A DNA stretch of 64,000 bases from Psococerastis gibbosa. Its lineage: Eukaryota; Arthropoda; Insecta; Psocodea; Psocidae. The stretch spans positions 20,671,464 through 20,735,463 of the forward strand of contig OZ020490.1 of NCBI GenBank assembly GCA_963971405.1, read 5' to 3'. Shown piece by piece: positions 23,449-36,000 of the stretch. Positions within the stretch are counted from its first letter, which is position 1. Each line of letters opens with the position of its first letter. A program made the position numbers and the translations under genes. Below the pieces are notes generated by a model. That model worked only from the letters and a program-made list of their open reading frames with translations. It did not search any database and had not been told where the DNA came from.

Positions 23449-23456
23449 CCTCAAAC

Positions 23457-25770
23457 TGTGAACTCAGTTTCACGAAATGATGCTCTTGTCACTTGGTTGC
23501 CTTGGCTTCTCTCAATGCCCCCCTTAATCGACTCCACAATATTTATTCCATACTTTCCATTATATAACTTCAGATTGCAGGGCCATGCAAGGTTCAACTT
23601 GTTGCTTAATTGTATTTTGATGAATTACGGCCTTCTCTCGCACACGATTGTGGCGTGGGTTTGAAACAAGAGTGCTGTTTGTATATTTAGCGCACATATC
23701 CCTCCTATAGTCCTATCGTATTTGTTCAAAGAGAATTATATATTTAGTGAATTATTTTTATTTATTACTATAATTATTACTTATATAAATTTAGTAAAAG
23801 TCTTAGGTCTTATGAGGATAACGAATTTTGTCAAATGCTTAAACAATTTTAATGAATATTATGAATTGCGTTGAAACTAGATTTTGTTCGTATTGTTTTA
23901 TATTCAGATTGTTCATTGCTAAGCCGTTCCAACTGTTTATTATTAATTTAAGTGTTAACTCAACTCGACTTAACACACTTAATTAGGGTTAACTCGATAA
24001 TTTCAACGTTGTGAATACTCTGAATCAGATTTTTTCCGTTGGCTAAAACGAACAAATAATAATCTTTTGTAAGACATGTATTTCGATGAATTTCTATTCA
24101 ACTACTATCTAGATTCTAGATACATACAGTATATATGGTTCAATATTCATTATTTTCCTCCCGAAATTAACCATGGATGCTGGTGATACTCAAATTGTAC
24201 TAGTTTGGCTCAAACCGCAATAATGTAAGATAAAATGTACTTGAAAATTGTTATCAAAAGACAAATTCTAACGCTACATCATGTTTAAAGATTAGACTCT
24301 ATCGAACACATTCTATTGATGCTGTGCAGAAAGAAAATATACTATATTTATTGTGGTCAGTTTCTTGTTAAAAAATTCCCAGAGAATTATATTTGCTCAA
24401 AACAAACCAGCTGTTAAAAGTAATTAAATTTTATCTAACCACACCGACGTCGTAGCCACTGTGCTGTCGTTGTGCTTCTTTTTCTGATCCCGCAACAGAG
24501 CGCCCAATTTCACCCTGTGATGGATGTGGTCTTATGTGCACATACTACATGTTCAGTTTTCGTTGAATTTCAAAGCAAGTCCGTTGCCTTAGCCATTATT
24601 CAGGGGAGGGGTTTAAGCACAAATTTAACATTTTTTTAGCAAAATTGTTTATAGCTACATTGAAGCGAAAAGGACTGACCATTTCGGTGTGAATTCTTAG
24701 ATTCTGACAGCTACAGTAGCTATGGAATTTGTCTTGTGACGTAGTATGATTTAATGTGTTCTTGTAAAGCTTTTATCCCTGTAGAATGGTGGCCCTACTC
24801 GAATGGAATAGGGCGATGCTGGCATAATGCGTGGTCCAGTTACAAATACAGTATTTATAATTGCAATAATTGTTTGTTAAGGCCCAAATTCAAGGCAGTC
24901 CAATCCAGATAAAAAGGTACATTTTGGAGAAGTTACAAATGTACTGCTCACAATCTTGTTCAAATAATCTGATATCTTACAAAATTAGTTTCGTTCCACT
25001 AGATTGGACAGCTCGTCATTGTGGGGCCTTAAGGCAGAAATTTCAAAAAAAAATTGTTAACAAATTACGACCGAGACTTTTGGACGAAAAAAATTAATTT
25101 CTCGTTCTGCAGCCGCAAAGATATGAAAATGGGCAGATGAAAAGATAATGAAAATACAAAATTTCTCGAAATGCCGGCTTTTCATCCGACTGAATTACTA
25201 CGATTGCATAAAATAAGAGTAAAGAACTATACGCTATCGTGCTTTTTAAGGTAATAATATTTCAAGACAGTACTGATGTCCAGAATCACGAAATTACAGA
25301 TCTAAAAATCCCCTATAAGACCGGTTGCAACATCAGAAACATCTTACAACCAACGCAACGAGCCAACAAACTGCGAGTATTGGATAGGAAGATAAGATGG
25401 AGAATCTATGGACTCCTGTAGATGGATAGCCAACTTTAAGCCGCGCACGGGCTAGTGTCTTGCGGTATGTAAATTGTCAAAAACTGTAATTGTTTATTGT
25501 TGGAATTAGAGAATAAAGATAAAAGATTAAAGGAAACCAGAGAGTGGTGTATAAGGAACAACACTCAATGGACATTATTATTATTGAGTTGAGCTGACAT
25601 AGGTCTTGGGACCCATCAAACAGCATAATTATTGGGATCACATGGCCAATTAATCAACTATTGAGAAATAGCTTAACTTTGTAAGCAAAGACAGTCTTGT
25701 CCTTTAATAGCAATTCAATTAGATCGATCTGGTCAATGTAGGCCGCCCTAAGACAGTCCATCCGAACCCA
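23457..25770. other. Intergenic sequence with no recognised gene
   Basis: AT-rich. A stretch around 23950-24015 (CTTAACACACTTAATTAGGG, AACGTTGTGAATAC) has a loose counterpart at 56155-56210, probably an old dispersed repeat. 25250-25420 contains an open frame ending in KIRWRIYGLL that could be a LINE scrap, but it is too short to call. Confidence 0.4.
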
Positions 25771-25774
25771 CCGC

Positions 25775-26060
25775 AGTGCTGGACAGTGGCATGGAGAACA
25801 CTTAGTAAATTTTATAAAAGTGCAGTTTCTCAGATGGCTACGACACTTCGTAAGAATATCAGACGACCACATGCCGAACAAGATGTACAAAACATGCAGG
25901 GCGGGAAGAAGACTGCACGAAATCGAAATTTAGAAACGCGAGTTGTTAGTCTGTAGATGGTGGAGCCTCGTAAAAAACTGAGATGACTGGAGGAGTCTTC
26001 TTGAGAAGGCCAAAGCCCATCAAGGGCTGCAGAACCAGAAAAAGAAAGAGAATATTTCAA
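25775..26060 (+). pseudogene. Non-LTR retrotransposon C-terminal remnant
   Basis: + strand fragments read LRWLRHFVRISDDHMPNKM and GRRLHEIEI, then after a frame slip DDWRSLLEKAKAHQGLQNQK. This is the carboxy tail of the LINE lineage that also appears at 1-160 and 63535-63800. The RT domain is absent and frames are broken. The following A/G-rich stretch is likely its 3' end. Confidence 0.75.
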
Positions 26061-26264
26061 GCGAGAAAATGTAAATTTACTGCGAACTCTTGCATTTTTT
26101 TTCATACCTTTGCGGCTGCACAACGATGAAAAGATTATTTCGTTAAAAAGTCTATCAGTTTTAATCAAATATTTTGCATCCTCTGCCTTAACAACATAAT
26201 GTCTCTAGTCGTGGTGCTTACTGATTAATCCGAGCTCAAAGCAATTTACATTTTAGTCACTACA

Positions 26265-26665
26265 TTAATTTATTTACAATAATGTATTTAATGTCTGATG
26301 CAATAAAGTCAATAAATGATGCCGTTCAACTTTATTTAAATGCCTTGTATACAGACAGACGACGAAAAAATCAATTATAATTAATTTATCACGATGAACG
26401 ATTGTGCTATTCTCACGGAAAACATAATGCTATTGAATTGGCATATAACACGTAGCCTATGTCAACAGCAATAACTATGCAATAAGTCAATAAATGATAC
26501 TATTAAACTTAATTTAAATGCCTAGCGCGGAAAAATGTATATTCTACATAGACAGACAATGACAGAATAAACTATCATTCATTTTATCACGGAAAATAAA
26601 CGATTGTGATGTTCTTACGGAAAACACTATCATTGAATTAGCATATAACACGTAGCCTATAGAGA
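26265..26665 (+). repeat. Two-copy tandem duplication, about 200-bp unit
   Basis: AATAAAGTCAATAAATGATG ... CATATAACACGTAGCCTATG is followed by a second diverged copy ending CATATAACACGTAGCCTATAG. Shared words include GACAGAC, TTTATCACG and GAACGATTGTG / AAACGATTGTG. It lies just beyond the 3' end of the GMC gene. Function unknown. Confidence 0.75.
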
Positions 26666-27007
26666 GGCAAACAGCAGGGTGAGGGGGGTAATAAGGAAAT
26701 GAAACGGGGACACTTCATAATTCATATGGGTAAATTAGGCCGAAAGGCCCAAAATTCGCCCATATTGAAAATAAAAACAATTTTCCTTCTTTCTTTCTTT
26801 CATAGGGGACAACGAACCTTCTTTAGCACACGCAAACATTCTTATTATATTAATGAATTAGTTACCATATTTATTATTTAAAAACACACCACAACAACCT
26901 ATAAACAATTCTTTGGTTTAAATAACAAAATAGTTAACGCAACAAAATATAAATTAAAAAATAAAATCATTTACCAGTCAATGGGGAGAAGTCTTTGGTT
27001 TCACAGC

Positions 27008-30000
27008 TCAATCATTATTTTTTATGAGATCTGCAGCTTTTTCCACTATCATCAGAAGAGCAGCTTGTGGATTGCCACTCATCAAGTTCGGTATTACCGA
27101 AGCGTCCACAACACGCAGCTTATGGAAACCATACACCCTGAAATAGAAAGAAAAAAAAATAGTACCTGGTACTTACTTAGCGTGACGTGGACACGCTTAT
27201 TGACTAAGTGACTAACACAAATTCGCCACAGTTTTAGAACTCCTTCGAACTAACATCCTCAGTGACCGTTATTTTTATACAAATCAAGTTCAATAACAGT
27301 GACCGATGGGTTTAATGGCAGCTAATGACACATAGTGTACATCAAAGGGACGAGGAATATTTTCTCTAGTTTATGAAACCTCATTTATTTAGATTGAGAG
27401 TTAAACACTCAGAAACCATCCCGTGGATGTAGACCGTTATTAATATGGCTGCTAGTATAGCCTGCACAAGATATGTACGCAATTTCACTAGGAAAATAGC
27501 CTGCACAAGCTAAGACTTTAGTATAGGGTTCTGACCAGGGCTAGGTATCCGTTCTGCTATGTTGCAATGTGTAAGACTTCGATATTTTTTACAATGGTAC
27601 TTATCTCTGATAATTGGCTTATGGTTAACGGGTGCCCCGCAAGGGATATTATGGCTCCCGCCGTTCCAGTTAATATATTTCTATGGCAGAAACATACTGC
27701 GGCTGTTGAACTGTTCATTTGTTTTTTATTCGTCTCTAGTCAATTGTTTTCATGTTGGAATCCTACAATGAGGAAACACTTCCTTTGCTGTTTAACCCAT
27801 CGCGGGGTTGCCGGATTTCCCCCTACGTTTCACCCCTATCGGCAATACTTAGCTTATGGTTTGGCGCCATTTATTCTACTTTATTATCGTTGGACTGTAC
27901 AAGCACAACATACTTGAGAAGGTGATCCACCACAGATAAATCTTGCCTGTGTCCCATTCTGCAGGTACCGACAGGATGGTAGCTAGTTAAGGTGAGCTGC
28001 CGCACGTAACAAGCCCAATATTTTCGATCTCCAAACGCCAACCCCTCACAACCAGGAAAGGTTTCTTCATTTAGAGAGAACCCCATCTTCCGCATTTCTT
28101 TAGACGAGACCAGCTTTTGGACAAACTGGAGGCCATCAACAAGAGTTTCTACATCATCATTATGAGCGAGGTAGTTGGGGTTCACTAACGGCGGTCCAGC
28201 AGGATTTTTTGGGTTTAACCGGACCTCTCCACTGCTTTTTGGGTGAAGCAACACTGGCATGATTGAAGCTGTTGGTATATCGAATAACGGTTCGAAGTAG
28301 TCTTGCCATACCTGGAAAACAAATAAATGTGTCAAGGGATAAGGTACCAGTGAATGGAAAAGGCGTTTCAAATTTACAACCAATGCAGGAAAAACCAAGC
28401 CCACATTATTAGGTCTACAAAATACAAACTAACTTGTAGAGCGGTAGAGAGGCACGTGGGTAAAAAAACCATCGAAGGACAAAAATGTGTTCTAATATTT
28501 ATCCCCACATTTCATTCGGGTTGTTATTATGTAGGGTTTTTATGAACGTAGGGAAATTGCAGCAATTGATTTTTTAATTCGATTGATTGATTGATTGATG
28601 CACACGAAACTTGTCGCTTAAGGCGGCTATGCCACCGACCTCGTTTTTCATAATGCAAGTGCATGACGTGGTAGCAGACTCAAGTCTCTACCATATTATA
28701 ACTTAATCTATGATAGATAAGTTAAGTATCTGCATTATAGTCTCCTTAAAATATGGCAGAGACTTATTAATGATGTCTGCTACCACGCACTTGCATTATG
28801 AAAAACGAGGTCGGTGGAATAGCCGCCAAACGCCAATTGCAAAACACAGTCATTGCCAATATCCTAGGACTCATAGTCTGGCCTGCTACAGTTATATTTC
28901 CTCGAAATAGTGACACAGATGGGGAGTTTCAATGTGTCAGTAACATGCTAAAGTGGTGCAGTTCTATTATAGTTCAAGATTACAATTTATTATTAATAAT
29001 ATAATTTCAGAATATTAATTACGGAAATTTCGAATCAGGTTCCATCCCTGCTGGCGTGCCGATGGGGAAACCGTGCACCTGGGACCAGCCAGCCAGAAAA
29101 ATCTGCTGAAGTAGACTCGGGTTTTGCGCCAGCCCGATTGCTGCCATGGCAAATTTCTCAACAAATCACTTGCGTTCGAATCGTCCGCGTGTAACGGTAA
29201 ATAAAAAGTTGTGAAAGGGAACTTACATCATCTCTAATTCCTAAATGATTTTTAGACAGCAGACCTCCATCCGAAGACGCTCCGGCCATCATTACCAAGA
29301 AGGCCAGTTCGGGCAGATGGGTATCATTCGTCTGGAGTATTCCCACCGCCTCGCATAGTGTTGATGTGAACGGACCCTTCCCGTGTAGGAAGTAATTGTA
29401 GAGGGCAGTGGGTGACGTCAGATCCCGCATTCCAAATAGATGCCGTCGGGAGATTATCAAGTCGAGACCGGTTGTGACGTGGTCTTGCAGGTTTTTACCC
29501 ACTGGTAAGTCATACAGTACTTCAATCTGGTTAATAATAATTATAAAAATCACCCAGTAAGCATGTGAAATGTGGTTATCATTAACTTGACACCATTAAG
29601 AACTCACGAACATGTCAAGTTAAGAGGCAACCTGGAGCACGAAGACGAATTCATTATTGTATTAAATGGATTGTAGTAATAATGTCCTGAAGGATTTATA
29701 TGGACCTATGATTGCTTATAGTGGCCCATGGCCGTGACCAGGGGGTGGTCCATGGGCGCCCCCCCCCCCCCCGAAATAAACTTTTGTATGCAAAGAATTT
29801 ATCCATTAATTCGTTAATAAATTACATTTAAAAAAATCAAAACCTGGGCACGGCCTTGTAGTGACCCATAGGTCCCTTGTCCAATGCCAACAATTCGGAC
29901 ATTATTTGTATTGTTTCCGTTTGAATTTTTGGCCATTGGCAAGCTGGTATACGTCCTCGATGTCAACATGCACCGGTAACAAGCGATAATGGAAAACCTG

Positions 30001-33000
30001 AGACACGCTTACCATTGACGCAATGAAACAGGCGAAAGCATGACTTAACCAAGTTCAGATACGAGTCTAGCAAATGGGTAGTTCGAAAACCACAGATTCC
30101 TATGATTTTTTTACGTTGCCATGTGTTCTGGGCGTGTCGAGGGGAAAAACGTGCACTGGCGTGCGTCAGAAATCTTCCCAATTTGACTCTGTGGTTATCA
30201 ATTTGCTATAATGACAAAAAATAGTCATTTGTGTGACTCACGGGTGCTGAATCGTCCGTGTACAACGGGCCTAAGAAACACCCTTCAATATCGCTCTTTT
30301 GCACGACGTTCTGACGGGATTTAACCCCACTTCTTTGGTTCTAGCCTTTTGGTAATTATAAGGCTGGCTCAATTTAAAAATCTATATTAACTTTGAAATT
30401 TTAGCGCTCCTTTTTGTAACTGTTGGGTATGTACCTCTCCTTGGAATTTAGTCACCATGATCATTATGCAATCAACAACTTTTTGTTTCTGTCATGATGG
30501 ACCCCTGGGGGAAGATGCATTGCAACATATAAATATTATAGCATCTGTGGTAACTTGGTAATATTTTGGAAAATTTCACCCCTTCAATAACAATATCACA
30601 TACATATTGAACACATATTATATAAATCTTAATAAAAGCTTAGATGGTCTATACGTACGTTAGCGGCTTGCAAAACATTCCGCGGCCCAATTCCAGATCT
30701 CATTAGTAAATGAGGTGATCCGATCGTCCCGGCCGACAGGATTACTTCTTTATTAGCTGAAATCATTTGCAGTTTCCCATTGATGACAACTTCTACGCCG
30801 TATGCAGTCTTTTCTTTGATGAGTATTTTGGTTACTGAAGCACCTAAAACAATCCTAACATTTGTATGCGTAGAAAAATACTTTGAATTCCATCATTGGC
30901 TGCAGAGCTGGGTCAGCAATAATGTGTACACAAAGAACAATTTTACTTCAGCAATTTTTAAGACTTAGAAGTCGAATCGTCCCTGTTCTGAACAGCTTAA
31001 TTATGAGTTATTTGAACAACGTCAAATTTCACATGAAGTAACCATTGTAGAGCTCTAACAAAAATGTCGCATGCTTCAGAAGAAATACTCCACTATATTT
31101 TGATATATGAAAGTGGCCGTCATGAACGTCATGTCGGGACATGTAGAGTAGTGGTACGGACTCTGACTTTCACCCGAAAGGTTGTTGGTTCGAGTCCTAC
31201 ACTTCCTACATTTTCGGGCCATGCTTCGGAGGGCATGTAAAGCAGGCGGTCCCGGGCTTTCTTAGTTGAGTGTAAGAGAGGGTTTTATAGCCCTAACTCC
31301 GCTAGGTTGGCTTAGTAATAGAACAAAAAAGTCCTTATTTATTTATTTATTTAAAGTCCTTATTTATGAACACCAATTGGCCACAACTATTGAACTTAGT
31401 TTGTAAAAACCAATGAACAGTGAACGAATTAGGAGGTGGGACTTCAATAAGAGTGGCCTATATGCCAATTTCGAAGTTGTCGACGTCATGATTATGGTAG
31501 GGTACAGCATTATCAATTTTTTTACACGTACCTGTACGAATAACTAAGTTAGTTCTATTATTCTTCGCCTGCATAAGATAATCTGCCGGGGTCCATCGAT
31601 TACTAAAGGGGTTGAGGTAGACTTGACTTTTGCCGAAACTTGAAGAAGAATCTAGGCCCAACGAGCCTATTTTGAAGCCCATAGTTTTAGCGGCCGCGAG
31701 CACGGCTGTTGCAAGTGGCGTTGAGTATGGGATTTCCTTCACTGGCGTAACTAAAACAAGGACAATTTTCACATTTACAACATCAGGACTTTGCCGATGG
31801 CAGTGGTACGCCTATGGATGGCTTGACCTACTTTGGGTCTGGTGCGTTGGACATGCTGACGGCCGCGGACAATGAGAGCCTAGTTAGTAGAATTGCACAG
31901 CGGGAGTCCAGACAAATAGACGAAACCCGGCTCGGAGGAATCATGGCAATCCGGAGGGCGAAGATCTTAGCCTGCACCTGCCATTTAAAAATAGTCTTTA
32001 GTCCTGTCTTCTTCTTTCGGGTAAACCCCACATTCCTTTTATACAGCATATTTAGGTGCTTCATGGTACCTCAGATTCACCCTGACCTCTGAATCTGAGC
32101 AATCATACGACTTTTCCCCGCAATTGCTATTTATTGATGCATAGTAGATGCATGCATGCATACTTTTTTGCCCTTGGAATGTTTTACTTCATTTATAAAC
32201 GTACGGATTAGTTTCAACATTTTTTTATTCTTTATTAGTTATTGCCATGCTTGCAGGAGGTTTTTCTTCGTTGAAAAAAAATTAATTCTATCTTCAGCTT
32301 CAACCTTTTATTTTTGAAGCAAATATATATTGTTATGACTAGTGTTCTAAATCGTTAAGGCAACACAACCCCATTCATAAGGTTTGCTTTACCTTCAATA
32401 ACCTGCAGTACGATATCAATGCCTGTAAAAATGCCTCAGCAGGCAACATTAACAGAAATCTTACCTGTTTTAGCCTTATCAAAATACTGACGAATTTCCT
32501 CCAAGGACCAATGTATATGTTCCAAATTGGTTTTTCGTAAGAGTTTCCATTCATCATAATCTTTAATATATCCTGGGACATAGAGCAGGTTGTTTAGTTG
32601 CGAAGTACCTCCCAAAGCCCGCCCAGCAGGCCACCGACTTCTCTGAAAAATAATGAGATGTAAAGCCGCGGTTTAGTTCTTCGTAGTCCCAACATGACCT
32701 ATACCTATTAAACACCAGGGTTTGACTGTTTGATCAAGGCAAGCACATTGAACTTAATTAAAGTAATGGAAATACATGGTTTCCAACTCTAATACCATCC
32801 CAATTTAGGAAGAGCGTGATTAGGCTTCTTGGTGTGAACCGCCCTTACTCCGTGCCTGAATTTTTTGACCACAACTACAACAGTTCAGTTTATATCTTAT
32901 GTGTTGCCAACGGCCTTACCATGTTGAATCCATGAGAGCAGAGCATGTTTCAAACTGCGGCAAACTTGGTAGTGTGCACAACGTTGGCAGGGGAACATGG

Positions 33001-36000
33001 TGGGGCATAATAACGCGCTGAGACGAGACTATACCAGTCAGTCTACGTGCGTGTCAAGTCCTGGTCACCTCCGAATTAATCGGGTGACTTTACCATGTTC
33101 CCCAAGTGGTTCGGAATCCAATATAATCAGGAGGTCCACCCTGTCAGTCAACTCCCCTTCCCCCGAGGTGAAAAAGTCTGCCCTTAGGGTGCCTCAAGTT
33201 AACAAACAGACTCAATCCCCCCGCCAGGCTAACAGGGTTGCTTAAAGCAGAAATGATGAAAGCAGGCATTGGAAACAACAACAACAACAACATATCTTAT
33301 GTATTATATGTTTCTGTGTTTTTGTTTAACTAATCGAGTTTTATCTGTAACGACGCCGAGAATACCACTGTATTTTAAAAATGGCCAATACACATGACTT
33401 ATGTATTGTAAGATTTCGACAGTAAGAACGGCCCAAATACTGAATCGACGTCTAATGCAGAACGCTTGGATCTGTGGCACAAACACCATCGCCTAGTGAC
33501 TTTCGAAAAAGTCAGATATCGAAATGTAGAGGAGCATTTCTAGTCATTGAACGGATATTTTTGACGGCTCTACTATCGATATATTTTTAGTAAAAAAATA
33601 CGTAGTGGGGGCACTCCGATTCGCTCTGCAGTACTTTTAAAATGTTTGTAATAACTTTCCGTCATATCTGAAATCAAGCGCATGAAGTCCGCGATTCCTG
33701 CGCTTGCGACCTATGTGGACACCCCCGGATGGACGCTGAACACCTCGCGTCGTGCCCGGCGATCGACCACACGCTGACAAATGAAGACGAGTTCGAAAAG
33801 AACGCACGTCGCTACTGGTTAGCGCGTCACCAAATGGCCGACATGCCAAGGGTGGGCGTTGGCTAGTAAGCAGGGTTGCCAAACGTCCTGTAATTCAAGG
33901 GACAGTCCCGTATTTGAAGGGTTTGTCCCGTGTCCCTTGCGCTTCTCGTAAGGGACGGAAAATGTCCCGTATTTAAAGACTTAGGTTAAAATTACTGCTC
34001 ATTAGTGACGATGGCACAGTTGAAGCCTGTGAATATAATGACATTGCAGCAGTATTTAATTTCATAAGCAACGTGTCTAATATATTAAATTTATGAAGTC
34101 TCAAGCCAAACGTTGCAAAACAATAACACCATTATGAAGTCTCAAGCCAAACGTTGCAAAACAATAACACCATTTCACCAGAATTATATGAAATAATGGT
34201 TCAGGTTATAAAAAATTAGAGAGCCGATAGCCGATTGGAAGTCAGTTACTTTATTGGACCCTGAAGAAAAGTGTATATGCAACGGGGCGTCCCGTAAATA
34301 CGAAAAATTTATTTTGCAACCCTGCTAGTAAGTAAGTAGTAAGTATATCTAAAATCAAGCCTATTAACATTAGGCTACTAACTCTTTTCTTTAATCCAAA
34401 ACATGCATGTTCCTGCGGTTCCGTCAGATATTCCCAATCGTAAGCTGATCTTTGTAGAAACGTGCCGAGAACTGGAATGTCTAAAAAGTATGGCAACGGC
34501 GTGCCAGCTTCAAGGAGAAGTACAGATACACTTTCTTGTTCGGAAAGCCTTGCAGCTAAAAGGGCACCCGCTGTACCACCACCAACTGCAAATATGAAAC
34601 AAATAAATAAATGAATTTAGTCATTTATAGAGATAGCTGACCATCTAATTTCAAATTTTATATAGGCTAGGATTTATTCCAACCGTCCCATGCTTGTGTG
34701 TGTGAGTGAGTGAGTGTTTTAGTCTTGGGGAATTTTTTTATCGACTTTAAATTGTATTGCAAATTTTTAGTTTTTGTTGCTGACCCCTAGTTGAGTGTAA
34801 GAGGGCCTTATGGCCCTAACTCTGCTAGGGTGGTCTCAGCTATAATAAAGTCATATTTATTTATTTATTTTCAAGCTCCTATCGGTTTCCACAACCAACC
34901 CTAGATGGGTGGAATTCGGCATTTTTGTGTAGCTGTACATACGAGTTAAGGGATGGCCCTTCAGCATTTGACTTAACCCAGTGCTTGGCGCAAAAGTTTT
35001 GAACTTTTTAAATTTTTAACATTTGCTTACAGAATATGATATAGTATATCCTTTTAATTGTGTATGACGTTCGGATACGACAGAGAAAAAAAAACCTTGG
35101 TCGTATCATCAGTTAACACTTAACAAGGCATCGTATATACATATGTTCTTGCTGAGTTTTTTCAATCCTATCAATAGGTACGCTGGTAAGTCCACCCTTT
35201 GAAAGTTTAAAGTTTTCTAGAAGAATACATATTACACGTTTTCCATGTCATTACCATTGAACTCAATCATGGTGTTCAGAGTTACATTGCATTTGGTAAC
35301 TTTAAGCTATATGAAATACATTGAAATACAGTTTACGAGAGCTGCATTCTTTGACCAAAAGTTGAGGCTAGGTTACAAATGTATCAAATAAAGAGATTAA
35401 GAAATGAATATGTCATCCTGATTCAGGTTCAAGGCCAAAAAAAAATCCTGATAAATCATATTAATGAAGGGGTTATCGGAACTAGTTAATCTCTGAATCA
35501 GACTATTAACGTTCAAGGCCATGCATTGGTCCTAACTGCGAATATTTTACGCTGTATTGTAAGATTTAGATTTCCTACTCAGAACTACTGACATCAAGTG
35601 AAACATCGACCTATCTAAGAATATTGATTATCGTAAATATCGTGGCATATTTGCCGTTACCGGCACAATTTGGGTTGTTATTACGGCAATATGTAGTATT
35701 ACTACTATTGGAGTACTATAGTAGTTTAGCAAGTTAGCGTAGTTACCAGAGATATTTGATTTCGGTAATAGATCAATTTAGGAAATCATTAAATCTAGGC
35801 TTTTTTCTAAATGTCGTTGTTTTAGTTTCGTTTTTAGTTATAACGAAGGCAGGAGGCACTAAGCACCTCAGATTAACCCATACTTACTTATTATATAGTC
35901 AAATGTCTGACTTTGCAACTCCCCGGCAAATCCTAGTATGAATTGAAAGAATACCGAAGAAACTTCCAAATAAGCGTAAAATAATAGGACTGCATAAAAA

